20,788 bases of DNA from a virus: IMG/VR virus record IMGVR_UViG_3300008012_000250, positions 1 to 20,788 of that record; one strand, 5' to 3'. Both the position numbers and the translations under genes were made by a program. The number at the start of each line of letters is the position of its first letter. Position 1 is the first letter of the stretch. The notes beneath the pieces are model-generated. The model had not been told where the DNA came from and searched no databases. It was given only the letters and a program-made list of their open reading frames with translations. This document shows positions 6,999 to 15,018 of the stretch, piece by piece.

Positions 6999-8958
6999 AC
7001 GTTAACTGACCAACAATCTCATCAAACTCGACACCTGTTCTTGTTGCTACAAATGTTAGTTCGATAACATTGATAGAACGCGCTGGTTTGATGAAGATGC
7101 TTGCGCGGAATTTGTTTTGGTCAATCACTTCAGGAGTGTTCACTCTCGAGTCAGAAATAACTCTAAAGTCGATAATACCTCTACGCCCTTGGATGTCACG
7201 TAAGAATGGATCGACAATATTTCTAAACTGAGTTTGCGTAAACTCATCATTTAGTTCGAACAAGAAGCTTTCAGCTGCAGTAGCAATAGACTTCTCAACC
7301 GCAATAAATAGACGACGTACGTTGATACGATCGAATGCTGATGCTTGACCAAGCATTGTTTTATCTCCGAAGAGCATAATGCCTGAACCAGCCTGAGCCA
7401 TTACTGGGTTGATGTCTGCTGAGTAAAGCTGATCTCTTTGTGGTTTGCTTGGGTTAAATGCTAGTTTAATAACATTCTTAATCAAACCTTTGCGGAAGCC
7501 CGCAGGTGATTCCCAAGTTTCTACACGAGATGCTAGACCTGCCATATCGCCACAAAGTGGTGTATAACGATATACGTCATTATACTTATCGTAACGATAT
7601 TTATAACCAGAATCCATAAATGCGTATGAGCTGTTTTGAATCTTGTTTCTGTGTGCAATTACGTTTGTAAGCTTAGTATTTGTTTTAAGTTCATCAACCA
7701 CTGCTTCTTTAGAAGGAGATACGTACATCACGCAGTCTTTTCTAGTTTCTACAACGTTTGACAGAATGTAGTTTGCTCTTTGTGCAGAGTCATCGCTCTT
7801 ACCTACGATTACTGAGCTGATGTCAATCTCGTTTGCATTCTTAAGAGTATCTACTGCAAAACCATATGCAGCCAATGAAGCAGTTGACTCTGTCTGTGCA
7901 TCTGTACCTACAGTACCGGTTGCAGTTTGACCTAGTCTTTCATATTTAGCAATGCTAGTGCTTGCTGTTCCAATTACAGCAGTGTTAGCAACATCTACCC
8001 ACTTTGAGAAGTTGTCGATAACTGTTTTGTAGTAGTTTGATGTACCCTGTGGAAGTGTAGCGCTTGTTGATGTTGAAACGTTTTCAAATCTTTCAAGAAC
8101 TGTACCAGCAGTTCCTGTAATTCCGCCACCCGCATCCATTACTGCAATGTGTATATTACCTGTATCAGGAGCTTTACCAAATAGGTTTGCGTGCTTCCAC
8201 TTTTTAACAAAGCTTACCTTGTTAAGGTTTTCTTCAGCAAGTGGATATCTGTTGCTAAATGTAATTGTGTATCGATAGTATTCTACAAAATCATCATCTG
8301 TAGCAGCTGGGTCGGTGTTTGCACCTGCATTTGTGATTGCTTCTTCTGTGAATGTAGCAACTTTCATTTCTGCATAACCTACAGAAGCATTACCCACTGT
8401 AAGAACATCACCGGCCGCAATAGCAGTGATCTGATCAGTGTTTGCAACCTCAATCACAACACTATTAGAGTTAAAGCTAAACTCTTGAGCGATTTGTGTA
8501 TTTGAAGGTCTGTTTGCTGTAATATCACCCACATCTGCAATATCTGTTTCATATCCAGTTGCGCTGACGTATGCAACTTCTAGGTTGTTACCTCGCTCAC
8601 CAACATAGGCAGCTTGAAATGCACCGTAATTTGTTTGATCTACGATAACGTCATTGTTACCGTCGAGAACTATTTTTGTGTGATCCGCTTTAGTTGAACC
8701 ATTATCTGCACGAACAACAAACAATGCATTTGAATATGAAAGAAAGTCTGCAGCAGCAAACCATGTTTCATAGTTATCGTCAGTAGGCGCTCCAAAGCGG
8801 TCTACTAGTTCATCTTCTGTTGTAATTAGAATTGGGTCGTTTACTGGGCCCCATTGGAAGACTCCAGTAATTGCCGCAGGTGGTGTTGCGATGGCTGGTA
8901 CCGCCGCACTCGCATCCACTTCGCGAACAATAACGGAAGGACTTACGGAAAAAGCCAT
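6997..8958 (-). CDS. 18: Contractile tail sheath protein gp18
   Basis: A 653-aa protein, nearly the length of T4 gp18 (659 aa). Sheath subunits form hexamer rings around the tube and contract on infection. The N-terminus (VSPSVIVREVDASA, then ITGVFQWGPVNDP and LVDRFGAP) and the C-terminal domain (FRNIVDPFLRDIQGRRGI, then RVNTPEVIDQNKF and KPARSINVIELTFVATRTG) are characteristic; these ends carry the beta strands that link neighbouring subunits. The middle (~residues 130-350) is the variable, surface-exposed part, rich in Thr, Ser and Ala. ATG with an AAAGGAG site; late promoter at 9017-9024. Confidence 0.97.
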   Translation of the reverse strand: MAFSVSPSVIVREVDASAAVPAIATPPAAITGVFQWGPVNDPILITTEDELVDRFGAPTDDNYETWFAAADFLSYSNALFVVRADNGSTKADHTKIVLDGNNDVIVDQTNYGAFQAAYVGERGNNLEVAYVSATGYETDIADVGDITANRPSNTQIAQEFSFNSNSVVIEVANTDQITAIAAGDVLTVGNASVGYAEMKVATFTEEAITNAGANTDPAATDDDFVEYYRYTITFSNRYPLAEENLNKVSFVKKWKHANLFGKAPDTGNIHIAVMDAGGGITGTAGTVLERFENVSTSTSATLPQGTSNYYKTVIDNFSKWVDVANTAVIGTASTSIAKYERLGQTATGTVGTDAQTESTASLAAYGFAVDTLKNANEIDISSVIVGKSDDSAQRANYILSNVVETRKDCVMYVSPSKEAVVDELKTNTKLTNVIAHRNKIQNSSYAFMDSGYKYRYDKYNDVYRYTPLCGDMAGLASRVETWESPAGFRKGLIKNVIKLAFNPSKPQRDQLYSADINPVMAQAGSGIMLFGDKTMLGQASAFDRINVRRLFIAVEKSIATAAESFLFELNDEFTQTQFRNIVDPFLRDIQGRRGIIDFRVISDSRVNTPEVIDQNKFRASIFIKPARSINVIELTFVATRTGVEFDEIVGQLT

Positions 8959-9016
8959 ATTTTTCTCCTTTATGTATTTAGAAACGCGTTTTTGTTTTTT
9001 CGTATATCACTGTTTC

Positions 9017-9024
9017 TATTTATA
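9017..9024 (-). promoter_or_regulatory. T4-type late promoter for gene 18
   Basis: A perfect TATAAATA on the minus strand, 59 bases before the gene 18 ATG in the 89-base gap after gene 17. It allows strong late expression of the abundant sheath and tube proteins independently of the packaging operon. Confidence 0.83.
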
Positions 9025-9047
9025 AAAATGACTATTTGATTAAGAGC

Positions 9048-10652
9048 TCATAATCTGAGGCCGTCGTCATCCCACAAACCTGGTGTGCTATCACCATCAT
9101 CAACAAATCCAAACGGTAACATTTCTTCTTCAATTTGCTCGTCTGTTTTTTCTCTAAGTTTGATTAAAGTATTTATGTCCGTTAAGTCTTTGAAATAAGG
9201 CTGTTCGGTCATCCATGCAAAAATAACTAGATTCATAACGAGGTCGTCGTGAAATCCAGGCTCTGCTTGGAATGTATTAGCTTTCTTAGAAAAACGGTTC
9301 AATTCTTGAATGGTATCATAATCTCTAATAATAAGTTGGTTTTGTTCGATCAGCATCTTGACCATTGAACAACCTGTTCCTTTTACAAGTTTTGTAGTTC
9401 TAATTCCATTATCGACCCGTTTACCGAATCCCCCAGTTAGAACTTTTCCGCTTCTTCCATTATTTGCGGTATAAAGCAAATTCTCATATCCGTAATCAAG
9501 TAAGAGGACATCAGACACTTGTTCTCCGATGTCATTTATTTCAATTAGAATTGCAGCTTCATTATAAAGCTTACCAATTCTAAACAAGACCGAAGCATAA
9601 TCAATCGGTCCAATTAAGTTATCTCTAAAGACGCCTACTTGTTGATAAGGCATTTCTGTAGTATCTATAACATTAAATGTAGAATAGTCTAGCCCTTTTC
9701 CTCTTGCAACGTCAGCAGTGATAACATAGTTTCTACCTTCTTCAGGCCTTTTGTATTGTATGAATCCCTCGCTCTTCATAATAGGCTGCTCTGGAAACAG
9801 CTCTTTAAGTTTAGATCCTGAGATCAAAGTACCAGAAGAACCTAAGAATTCACAGCAATATTCTTGATTGAATTTTTCTTCATCATGATCAAGAGATTCA
9901 ATAGTTTCTTTGCGCCATTTTTCATCTCGTCCTGGTACATCATACCACATTACTTTAACGAATTCATATCCGTTTGTGCCTTCTTCTGCACCTTTACATG
10001 TTTTCCAAAAGTGGTTCAAACCATTGGGTGTAGAGGTCATCAGAAGCTTAGTGGATTCACCAGATGAAATTGTTGGGTACACTGAAGCAAAAAATTCATC
10101 GTAACCCTCGATGAACGCAACCTCATCTAGATATAGGAAGTTAACAGATTTACCACGAATTGCGCTAGAAGATGTAGTACCAGCAAGTACCTGGCACCCG
10201 TTTTCTAATGCAATATTACCCTTATTCCACTCTTCTATCCCTTGCTGCAGCCACTTAGGTAAGGCTTCATAAGCTAACTTAACTCTCGCCATAACCTCTC
10301 TGGAGGCATCTCCTTTGTTTGCAAGGATGGCTACAGTCTTGTATTCATTAAACAATATGTAATGAAGGATAACAGCAACAGCTGTTGTTGTTTTACCAGA
10401 CTGGCGGGCTGTAAGAACTGCAACTCTACGATTGTTAAAGATCTTGTCTGCAATCTTTTTTTGATAGTCATACATTTCAAAAGGAACTAATCCTTTATCA
10501 ACGTGAACAATCTTAATGTATTCTCTTGCAAAGTAGATAGGATCATCTGCACACTTCATATACTCTTTGAGAAGATCGGGTGTCCACTCAATTTGTTCTC
10601 CAACCCGTTTTAGATTAGTGTTACCTAGGTAACCCTTCATCATCTCAAACAT
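9048..10652 (-). CDS. 17: Terminase large subunit gp17 (packaging ATPase and nuclease)
   Basis: A 534-aa terminase motor that docks on the gp20 portal, pumps DNA into the prohead and cuts the concatemer. The ATPase half has a Walker A-type loop TARQSGKTT (81-89), Walker B LYLDE (173-177) with catalytic Glu177, and coupling motif TSTPNG (206-211). The RNase H-like nuclease half has the acidic triad Asp314 (ITADVARGKG), Glu371 (ILIEINDIGE) and Asp469/470 (FHDDLVM). T4 gp17 has 610 residues; the shortfall is mostly at the N-terminus, where Walker A sits at 81-89 versus about 161 in T4. The start overlaps the end of gene 16 by 8 bases, so the two are translationally coupled. All key residues are present. 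Confidence 0.97.
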   Translation of the reverse strand: MFEMMKGYLGNTNLKRVGEQIEWTPDLLKEYMKCADDPIYFAREYIKIVHVDKGLVPFEMYDYQKKIADKIFNNRRVAVLTARQSGKTTTAVAVILHYILFNEYKTVAILANKGDASREVMARVKLAYEALPKWLQQGIEEWNKGNIALENGCQVLAGTTSSSAIRGKSVNFLYLDEVAFIEGYDEFFASVYPTISSGESTKLLMTSTPNGLNHFWKTCKGAEEGTNGYEFVKVMWYDVPGRDEKWRKETIESLDHDEEKFNQEYCCEFLGSSGTLISGSKLKELFPEQPIMKSEGFIQYKRPEEGRNYVITADVARGKGLDYSTFNVIDTTEMPYQQVGVFRDNLIGPIDYASVLFRIGKLYNEAAILIEINDIGEQVSDVLLLDYGYENLLYTANNGRSGKVLTGGFGKRVDNGIRTTKLVKGTGCSMVKMLIEQNQLIIRDYDTIQELNRFSKKANTFQAEPGFHDDLVMNLVIFAWMTEQPYFKDLTDINTLIKLREKTDEQIEEEMLPFGFVDDGDSTPGLWDDDGLRL

Positions 10653-11085
10653 CGTTATCGCCTTTAATCATTTTTAGAAGATCTGCCGTTGATACTATTA
10701 GATTGTTATTTGTAATGTTTGTTTCTTGCTGCTTAGGTGCATCTAATTCTTCTTTTGCGAACTTCTTCTTAGTTGAAATATCTGCAAAATCTTTGTTAGC
10801 GTCTAGCATAGTTTTCATTAATGTAGAAACAACTTCGAATGCTCTTGGCTGTTCTGATTGTTTTGCAATCTCAAGCATCTCTCTCATTGCTTCTTCACCC
10901 GTTGCCATAACACCTTGAATGTTTTGACGTACTTGCTCTAGATCACGAAGGTTCTCGTCATCGCCCTCACTAACAATCGCAGGAGGTGCTGGTTCTTCGA
11001 TTATCGCAGGAGCGGTGATTTCTTCCTCTTTAATTTCTTTTAGAGGAGTTAACCCTAGGCTTTGAGCAATTCTATCATCTGACAT
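10645..11085 (-). CDS. 16: Terminase small subunit gp16
   Basis: A 146-aa acidic helical protein immediately before gene 17, as in T4 (164 aa). gp16 forms rings that recognise viral DNA and stimulate gp17. The N-terminus MSDDRIAQSLGLTPL is typical of marine T4-like gp16. An acidic Pro/Glu/Ala linker (ITAPAIIEEPAPPA) leads to the central helical core (residues ~48-117, with the DLEQVRQNIQGVMATGEEA and FEVVSTLMKTMLDANKD helices) that oligomerises. The C-terminus is polar, with an asparagine run. The gene 15 stop lies 3 bases upstream and its GAGGA codons double as the ribosome site. Confidence 0.92.
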   Translation of the reverse strand: MSDDRIAQSLGLTPLKEIKEEEITAPAIIEEPAPPAIVSEGDDENLRDLEQVRQNIQGVMATGEEAMREMLEIAKQSEQPRAFEVVSTLMKTMLDANKDFADISTKKKFAKEELDAPKQQETNITNNNLIVSTADLLKMIKGDNDV

Positions 11086-11088
11086 TCT

Positions 11089-13194
11089 TTATTCCTCATA
11101 ATCAACCACTACACTAATGACACCCCAGTCGTCGTCTTCTTCAATATCTTGATACCAAATAGTGTTGTTTGCTGGAGCGTCAACCGTAACTGATGGAACA
11201 GTAAGGTAACCCTTACCAGCATTTGTTATTGTAATACTACTTATATTTCCGTTAACATCGACAGCAGCAGTCGCTGTAGCAGTATTAGATGTTGGAGGAT
11301 CTATAGTAATTACTGGATCCACATAAAACTTACCAGGATCAGTAACAATTATGCTGTCAACCAAACCATTGTTAATCGTAGCAGTTGCGCTAGCAGAATA
11401 GTCACTTGGGTTTCCTGTTGCTGCACTGAATGATATGGCAGGAGCAGAATTATAATTTGAACCGCCGTTTATGAGGTTAATTGCAGTAACTTCACCGTCT
11501 GTTACAGTAGCATTTGCTGTTGCGATATCTTTATCAAAATTGTACTCTGCAAAGCTACCTGTAGAAGCAACAGTTGGTATAGTAGTATTTGCAGTAATTT
11601 CTGTAATGGCATTAAAAGTAACATTATCTATAGCCCCGTAAAAACTATCATTTACGTTTGTTTGTGCAATAGAACTTGAAGGAACTGGATCTGCTCCTGC
11701 TCTGATTACTTGGTAAGTTCTATTAACAGCACCACCGCCCGGACTCTGTAGATTACTTACATTTCCATTTACTGTAATTCTTGCTGAAACGTTAACATGC
11801 TCAATACGAATATGATTCCATTGATTTAGATTTAAAGATTCGTTTAATGAAATATTATTTGGCCCAAATGAGTAAATTACTGCAGATGAATTATACCATA
11901 ACTTCCACCTGTCACTCCATAGAATGACTCTGTTCCCAATTGCGTTGAATGGATAGAACCAAAGCTCAAGAGCATAACCGTCATCTGGCCCAGTATCTAT
12001 GTCTGCGCTTGGATTCCCAAGTATTGTAGTTGTATTAGGATTTCCCGAATGAAAAAGAGCGTCATCTCCAAACTTAAATACAGGTGCAATTGATGGCGGT
12101 GGAGCAATAGTAACCGTTGGAGGCAAAGAATAATATCTACCGCCTTCGGTAAGTGTAATTGAATCAACCACGCCAGCAATTACGTTAGCAGTAGCTGCTG
12201 GTAGTTGAGCAGGTCCGTCTGGATTTGAAATGGAAACATTTGGAACTGTTGAATAATATCCACCAGCATTAGTCAAGTCAATAGAAGTAATAAGCTCGTT
12301 TACAACCGTTGCGGCCGCCGTTGCCGTTACGATAGAAGGAGGTGTGATTGTAACTCCCGGAACATTATTAGCATCATAGCCTTCACCATCACTTACAACT
12401 GAAACGCTAGAAACTCCTCCGTTTGCAATTGATGCAATAGCGCTAGCAGTAGCCACTGGTTGTGTAACTGGATTTCCGTCAGGACTCAAGCCTGGATATA
12501 CTTGCACTTGTTCTTGGAACGCTGCATTTGTAGCAGTATCAGAAGATAGATTAGCTTCAACAAATTTAATAACTTTCTTCTCTTTGATTGGCCCAAAGTA
12601 CCAACCTTTAAGAGTAAAAGAAAGAGTATGAAGAACAGATTGACGGGTTTCAAAGTCACCTTCATATAGTTCTTCTACTGTAATGCCATTTAGAACGACA
12701 GGAATATCAATTGGATCAATATCATCCATCATTCTTGCAGTTACGGTCCAATCTGGTGTAAAGAATGGAATAATTTGCTCAAGAAGCTTTGTGGCGTCTT
12801 CTGAATACTTTGTCATAATATACAAAGAGAAGTCTAAGTTATATGGAACTGGAGAATAAAGAATGTTTCTATTATCTTCATTATCTTCTGCAGTTGTCGT
12901 ATAGACTTTTCTTGTAGTGCTTATCTTACGAGCAGGATCGTAGAACATGTTTGTAATTTCAAAAGACATACGAGGCAATTGAATCGCAGCTCTTCTACTA
13001 TTAAGAAGGTTTGCATCCTGCTGCACCCTTGCCAACACTTTCTGGAATGGAGCATAGGAAAGAGGTACAATAATATCTTGTGATACGGTTCCATCATTGG
13101 TTGTTCGTTTAATCTTTAACTGATTAAAGAGTGTACCAAACAGGGCAACATATTTTCTTGTTGTTTGATTATAGAAGTAATTTGCTATTGCCAT
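11089..13194 (-). CDS. 15: Tail completion / sheath-stabilising protein gp15 with large insertion
   Basis: A 701-aa protein, against 272 aa for T4 gp15, which forms the ring capping tail tube and sheath and joining tail to head. Residues 1-~233 match gp15 in register: YFYNQTTRKYVALFGTLFNQ, IIVPLSYAPFQK, RMSFEITNMFYDPARK, TKLLEQIIPFFTPDWT and LSFTLKGWYFGPI. The last ~24 residues (YQDIEEDDDWGVISVV) resemble the T4 gp15 C-terminal DIDPEDWDG segment. Between them lie about 430 extra residues: three beta-repeats (248-368), a LamG/concanavalin A-like domain (371-~557) and three more repeats (559-674). The reading frame is intact, so this is a true domain insertion. The gene lies between 14 (3-base gap) and 16, with an AGGA ribosome site. 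The gp15 assignment is firm; adhesion by the insert is inference. Confidence 0.93.
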   Translation of the reverse strand: MAIANYFYNQTTRKYVALFGTLFNQLKIKRTTNDGTVSQDIIVPLSYAPFQKVLARVQQDANLLNSRRAAIQLPRMSFEITNMFYDPARKISTTRKVYTTTAEDNEDNRNILYSPVPYNLDFSLYIMTKYSEDATKLLEQIIPFFTPDWTVTARMMDDIDPIDIPVVLNGITVEELYEGDFETRQSVLHTLSFTLKGWYFGPIKEKKVIKFVEANLSSDTATNAAFQEQVQVYPGLSPDGNPVTQPVATASAIASIANGGVSSVSVVSDGEGYDANNVPGVTITPPSIVTATAAATVVNELITSIDLTNAGGYYSTVPNVSISNPDGPAQLPAATANVIAGVVDSITLTEGGRYYSLPPTVTIAPPPSIAPVFKFGDDALFHSGNPNTTTILGNPSADIDTGPDDGYALELWFYPFNAIGNRVILWSDRWKLWYNSSAVIYSFGPNNISLNESLNLNQWNHIRIEHVNVSARITVNGNVSNLQSPGGGAVNRTYQVIRAGADPVPSSSIAQTNVNDSFYGAIDNVTFNAITEITANTTIPTVASTGSFAEYNFDKDIATANATVTDGEVTAINLINGGSNYNSAPAISFSAATGNPSDYSASATATINNGLVDSIIVTDPGKFYVDPVITIDPPTSNTATATAAVDVNGNISSITITNAGKGYLTVPSVTVDAPANNTIWYQDIEEDDDWGVISVVVDYEE
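11170..11523 (-). repeat. Three ~36-aa beta-repeats after the lectin-like domain of gp15
   Basis: Units at residues 559-594, 600-635 and 638-674 follow the pattern ATAxAxVxxGxVxSIxVTxxGxxYxxxPxVTIxPP. Examples are DGEVTAINLINGGSNY, NGLVDSIIVTDPGKFY and NGNISSITITNAGKGY. The repeat is familiar from phage and bacterial surface proteins. Confidence 0.85.
11524..12084 (-). other. LamG / concanavalin A-like lectin domain in gp15
   Basis: Residues 371-557 show jelly-roll laminin-G hallmarks: ELWFYP (410-415), WNHIRI (459-464), an ITVNG strand with its NG turn (473-477) and the closing FYGAIDNVTF (518-527). Such domains commonly bind glycans. Called from pattern only. Confidence 0.75.
12088..12453 (-). 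repeat. Three ~36-40-aa beta-repeats before the lectin-like domain of gp15
   Basis: Units at residues 248-287, 290-327 and 334-368 share the GxVxSIxVTxGGxYYxxPxVxIxPP pattern of the downstream set. Examples are GGVSSVSVVSDGEGY, NELITSIDLTNAGGYY and AGVVDSITLTEGGRYY. Confidence 0.85.
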
Positions 13195-13196
13195 TG

Positions 13197-13886
13197 TTAT
13201 GAATCCTGAATATCAAGTACTTCACTGAACGGGTCTGTTTCAGAGAAGTCTAGAATATCGTCTGCAGCCTGTTCAATGAATAGGTTATCAGCGAATGAGT
13301 TTGATGTATTGGAAACGGCTGTAAGAGTAGATCTAGAGGCTGTTGTAACATCCATATTATTAAGTGTAAAGTATTCATCAATATCAGGAATACCCGTGTC
13401 GAATCTTTGACCTGATGCTTCGATTAATTCACAACGTAGGTCGTATACTTGTAATGCGCCTGATTGATAGAATACGCTCTCGTGCTCAACATATTTGATC
13501 TCATACATCTTCTGATTAAGTGGGAAGAATATGATATCACCTTCAAGAGGTCGTACTTTATTTTGATCTTCTTTAGTAACAAATCTTTCAAATGTGCGAA
13601 TTGCAACAGTAAAGGTGACAGAATCTCTAATCTCAAGACCAAACTTAGATAGGAAGTCTCCTTCGCCTTCAAATCCATCAACATTTTTAACATAAGCTTC
13701 AAAGTTAAATGTTTCATCATACAGCGGCATATCGTCTTCATTAAAGATACTATCCTCACCTTGGATAGATCTCGTAACATAGATAACATCAAGACCATAG
13801 ATCTGAATCGATTCGATCACCAGATCGTCGATTAAGTTCTGTTCGTTGAAGTTATCGTAGTTTCTGAAGAAAACATTGGTGGCCAT
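13197..13886 (-). CDS. 14: Neck protein gp14
   Basis: A 229-aa homologue of T4 gp14 (256 aa). With gp13 it forms the neck that seals the filled head and accepts the tail. Matching features are the N-terminal FFRNYDNFNEQ region, LVIESIQIYGLDVIYV, FEAYVKNVDGFEGEGDFLSKFG, GDIIFFPLNQKMYEIKYVE and the acidic C-terminal FSETDPFSEV, which mirrors the T4 SSPFDNDF end. It starts 3 bases after the gene 13 stop and ends 2 bases before gene 15, so the neck genes are tightly coupled. The ribosome site is weak (TTGGAT), which fits coupling. Confidence 0.93.
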   Translation of the reverse strand: MATNVFFRNYDNFNEQNLIDDLVIESIQIYGLDVIYVTRSIQGEDSIFNEDDMPLYDETFNFEAYVKNVDGFEGEGDFLSKFGLEIRDSVTFTVAIRTFERFVTKEDQNKVRPLEGDIIFFPLNQKMYEIKYVEHESVFYQSGALQVYDLRCELIEASGQRFDTGIPDIDEYFTLNNMDVTTASRSTLTAVSNTSNSFADNLFIEQAADDILDFSETDPFSEVLDIQDS

Positions 13887-13889
13887 GAT

Positions 13890-14633
13890 TTATCCAATAA
13901 AATTGTACGTTAGTGGTTGAAGCGAGGAAATAGCATCTTCTTCCATCGCTCTTCTTTCTTCTCGTGCCTCCGCTAGAATTTGCTCTCCATTAAATGAAAC
14001 ACCACCAACAAGTTGCATGTTATTAAATTTAGTAAGATTCAAACCCCATTGCTCTCTTACAAGAACAGCAGAATAGTTTTGTAGCCAACGATCTGACCAG
14101 ACTTCTTCATAGAAATCTTCATCTATTACGTCGTAAGCTTCGATAATGATATAGTTTCCTACAGCAGTTCTGCTTTCGTCCGCATCAATATACAATCTGT
14201 TTACGTGTTTATTATATCTAATAAGAGGTCTACCTACTAGAATCTCAGCCATAAATTCAATATGAGACATAGTCATGTAATACGATGAAACGTCGTATCC
14301 AGTGATGTCTTTTACGTTATTAAGCACAAACTGATAATTAACATTAAACATGCCTGTGCCAGAAGAAATAGATGATCCAAGATCAAATACTTTCTGAATC
14401 CCTAGCAATTTCTGAGGTAGTGTAACATATCCGTTGTCTTTGTCTTCTTGAGTAATCTGGTGCTTAAGATAAACTAATTGGCTTCCATTGTAATGGTAAT
14501 CTCTCCAAAAAGAAATAGCCTCGTCGATTCTATCTTCTACCTGTTCATCAGACACGTTAATTTGGATGACCGGCGCACCAATTTTTCTTAGGACATATTC
14601 TGTGAATTCTTCTCTTGATGTTGGCTGTGCCAT
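13890..14633 (-). CDS. 13: Neck protein gp13
   Basis: A 247-aa homologue of T4 gp13 (309 aa), the portal-side neck protein. Signature segments are EYVLRKIGAPVIQINVSDEQ (residues 11-30), VEDRIDEAISFWRDYHYNG, LPQKLLGIQKVF, and the C-terminal region DRWLQNYSAVLVREQWGLNL followed by an FNGEQI motif. It is the first gene of the compact 13-14-15-16-17 operon. GGGGA lies before the ATG, and the preceding gene ends 11 bases upstream. In T4 the preceding gene is the whisker gene wac; here it is a short BppU-like gene. Confidence 0.93.
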   Translation of the reverse strand: MAQPTSREEFTEYVLRKIGAPVIQINVSDEQVEDRIDEAISFWRDYHYNGSQLVYLKHQITQEDKDNGYVTLPQKLLGIQKVFDLGSSISSGTGMFNVNYQFVLNNVKDITGYDVSSYYMTMSHIEFMAEILVGRPLIRYNKHVNRLYIDADESRTAVGNYIIIEAYDVIDEDFYEEVWSDRWLQNYSAVLVREQWGLNLTKFNNMQLVGGVSFNGEQILAEAREERRAMEEDAISSLQPLTYNFIG

Positions 14634-14644
14634 ATTTAATCCCC

Positions 14645-14977
14645 TTACGCCAACTCGCCTTTAACAATTATCTTGATATAGCTTGAGTTGGGAAATGTTT
14701 CGATCTGCCCGTTTGAATACTCAATTTCAAACTCTGCAGTATGTGAACCAACATTTGCTGTATCACCGGACTGCCATTCATACTTTACAATTCCTTTTGA
14801 AGCGTTCACGATAGAGCCGGCTCCTGATGATATCACAGCAGTGCCGTTTTCTTTTTTCATGTGAAATCTAACTGCAGATGCTGTTGCCAGTGATCTAGCT
14901 CTACCGTTTGAGTCGGTTAGGACAGCTTCAATCGATGGTGCCGTATCATTCTGCTTTATATAAAAAGTAGCCGCCAT
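14645..14977 (-). CDS. BppU-N-like small virion protein, 110 aa
   Basis: A compact all-beta protein: FYIKQNDTAPSIEAVLTDSN, then VRFHMKKENGTAVISSGA, VKYEWQSGDTANVGSHTAEF and FPNSSYIKIIV. The pattern (ligand-free beta sandwich with a YxWxxGDT turn and an EF strand ending in a hydrophobic edge) resembles the N-terminal domain of the BppU baseplate upper protein of siphophages, which anchors receptor-binding proteins. It stands alone here, upstream of neck gene 13, where T4 has wac. It may be a small structural or decoration protein of the tail module. ATG with CGGAGA site; variant late promoter at 15005-15012. The fold assignment is by eye; its role in this phage is inference. Confidence 0.7.
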   Translation of the reverse strand: MAATFYIKQNDTAPSIEAVLTDSNGRARSLATASAVRFHMKKENGTAVISSGAGSIVNASKGIVKYEWQSGDTANVGSHTAEFEIEYSNGQIETFPNSSYIKIIVKGELA

Positions 14978-15004
14978 TGCGCTTTTCTCCGAGTATTTTA
15001 CTTT

Positions 15005-15012
15005 TATTTATT
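15005..15012 (-). promoter_or_regulatory. Possible variant late promoter before the 110-aa gene and neck operon
   Basis: The minus strand reads AATAAATA, one mismatch from the late consensus, 28 bases before the ATG at 14977. It is the only candidate start of transcription ahead of the 13-17 operon in the gap after the 387-aa gene. Confidence 0.45.
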
Positions 15013-15018
15013 AAACTA

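Larger units (their letters stand above)
11164..12459 (-). other. ~430-residue insertion within gp15
   Basis: Residues ~246-677 of gp15 have no counterpart in T4 gp15. They separate the neck-forming core from a conserved C-terminal tail. The arrangement is symmetric: three repeats, lectin-like domain, three repeats. Boundaries are estimated by eye. Confidence 0.8.

Noticed and set aside
8982-8991. Palindrome AAACGCGTTT in the gene 17-18 gap, followed by a T-rich run on the plus strand
   Set aside because: Too short and without a loop to form a terminator hairpin, and no plus-strand gene ends there.
13902-13912. A GGATAAATC stretch before gene 14 as a possible late promoter
   Set aside because: It deviates from TATAAATA at both ends and lies inside the end of gene 13, about 16 bases from the start; it serves better as part of the ribosome-binding region.
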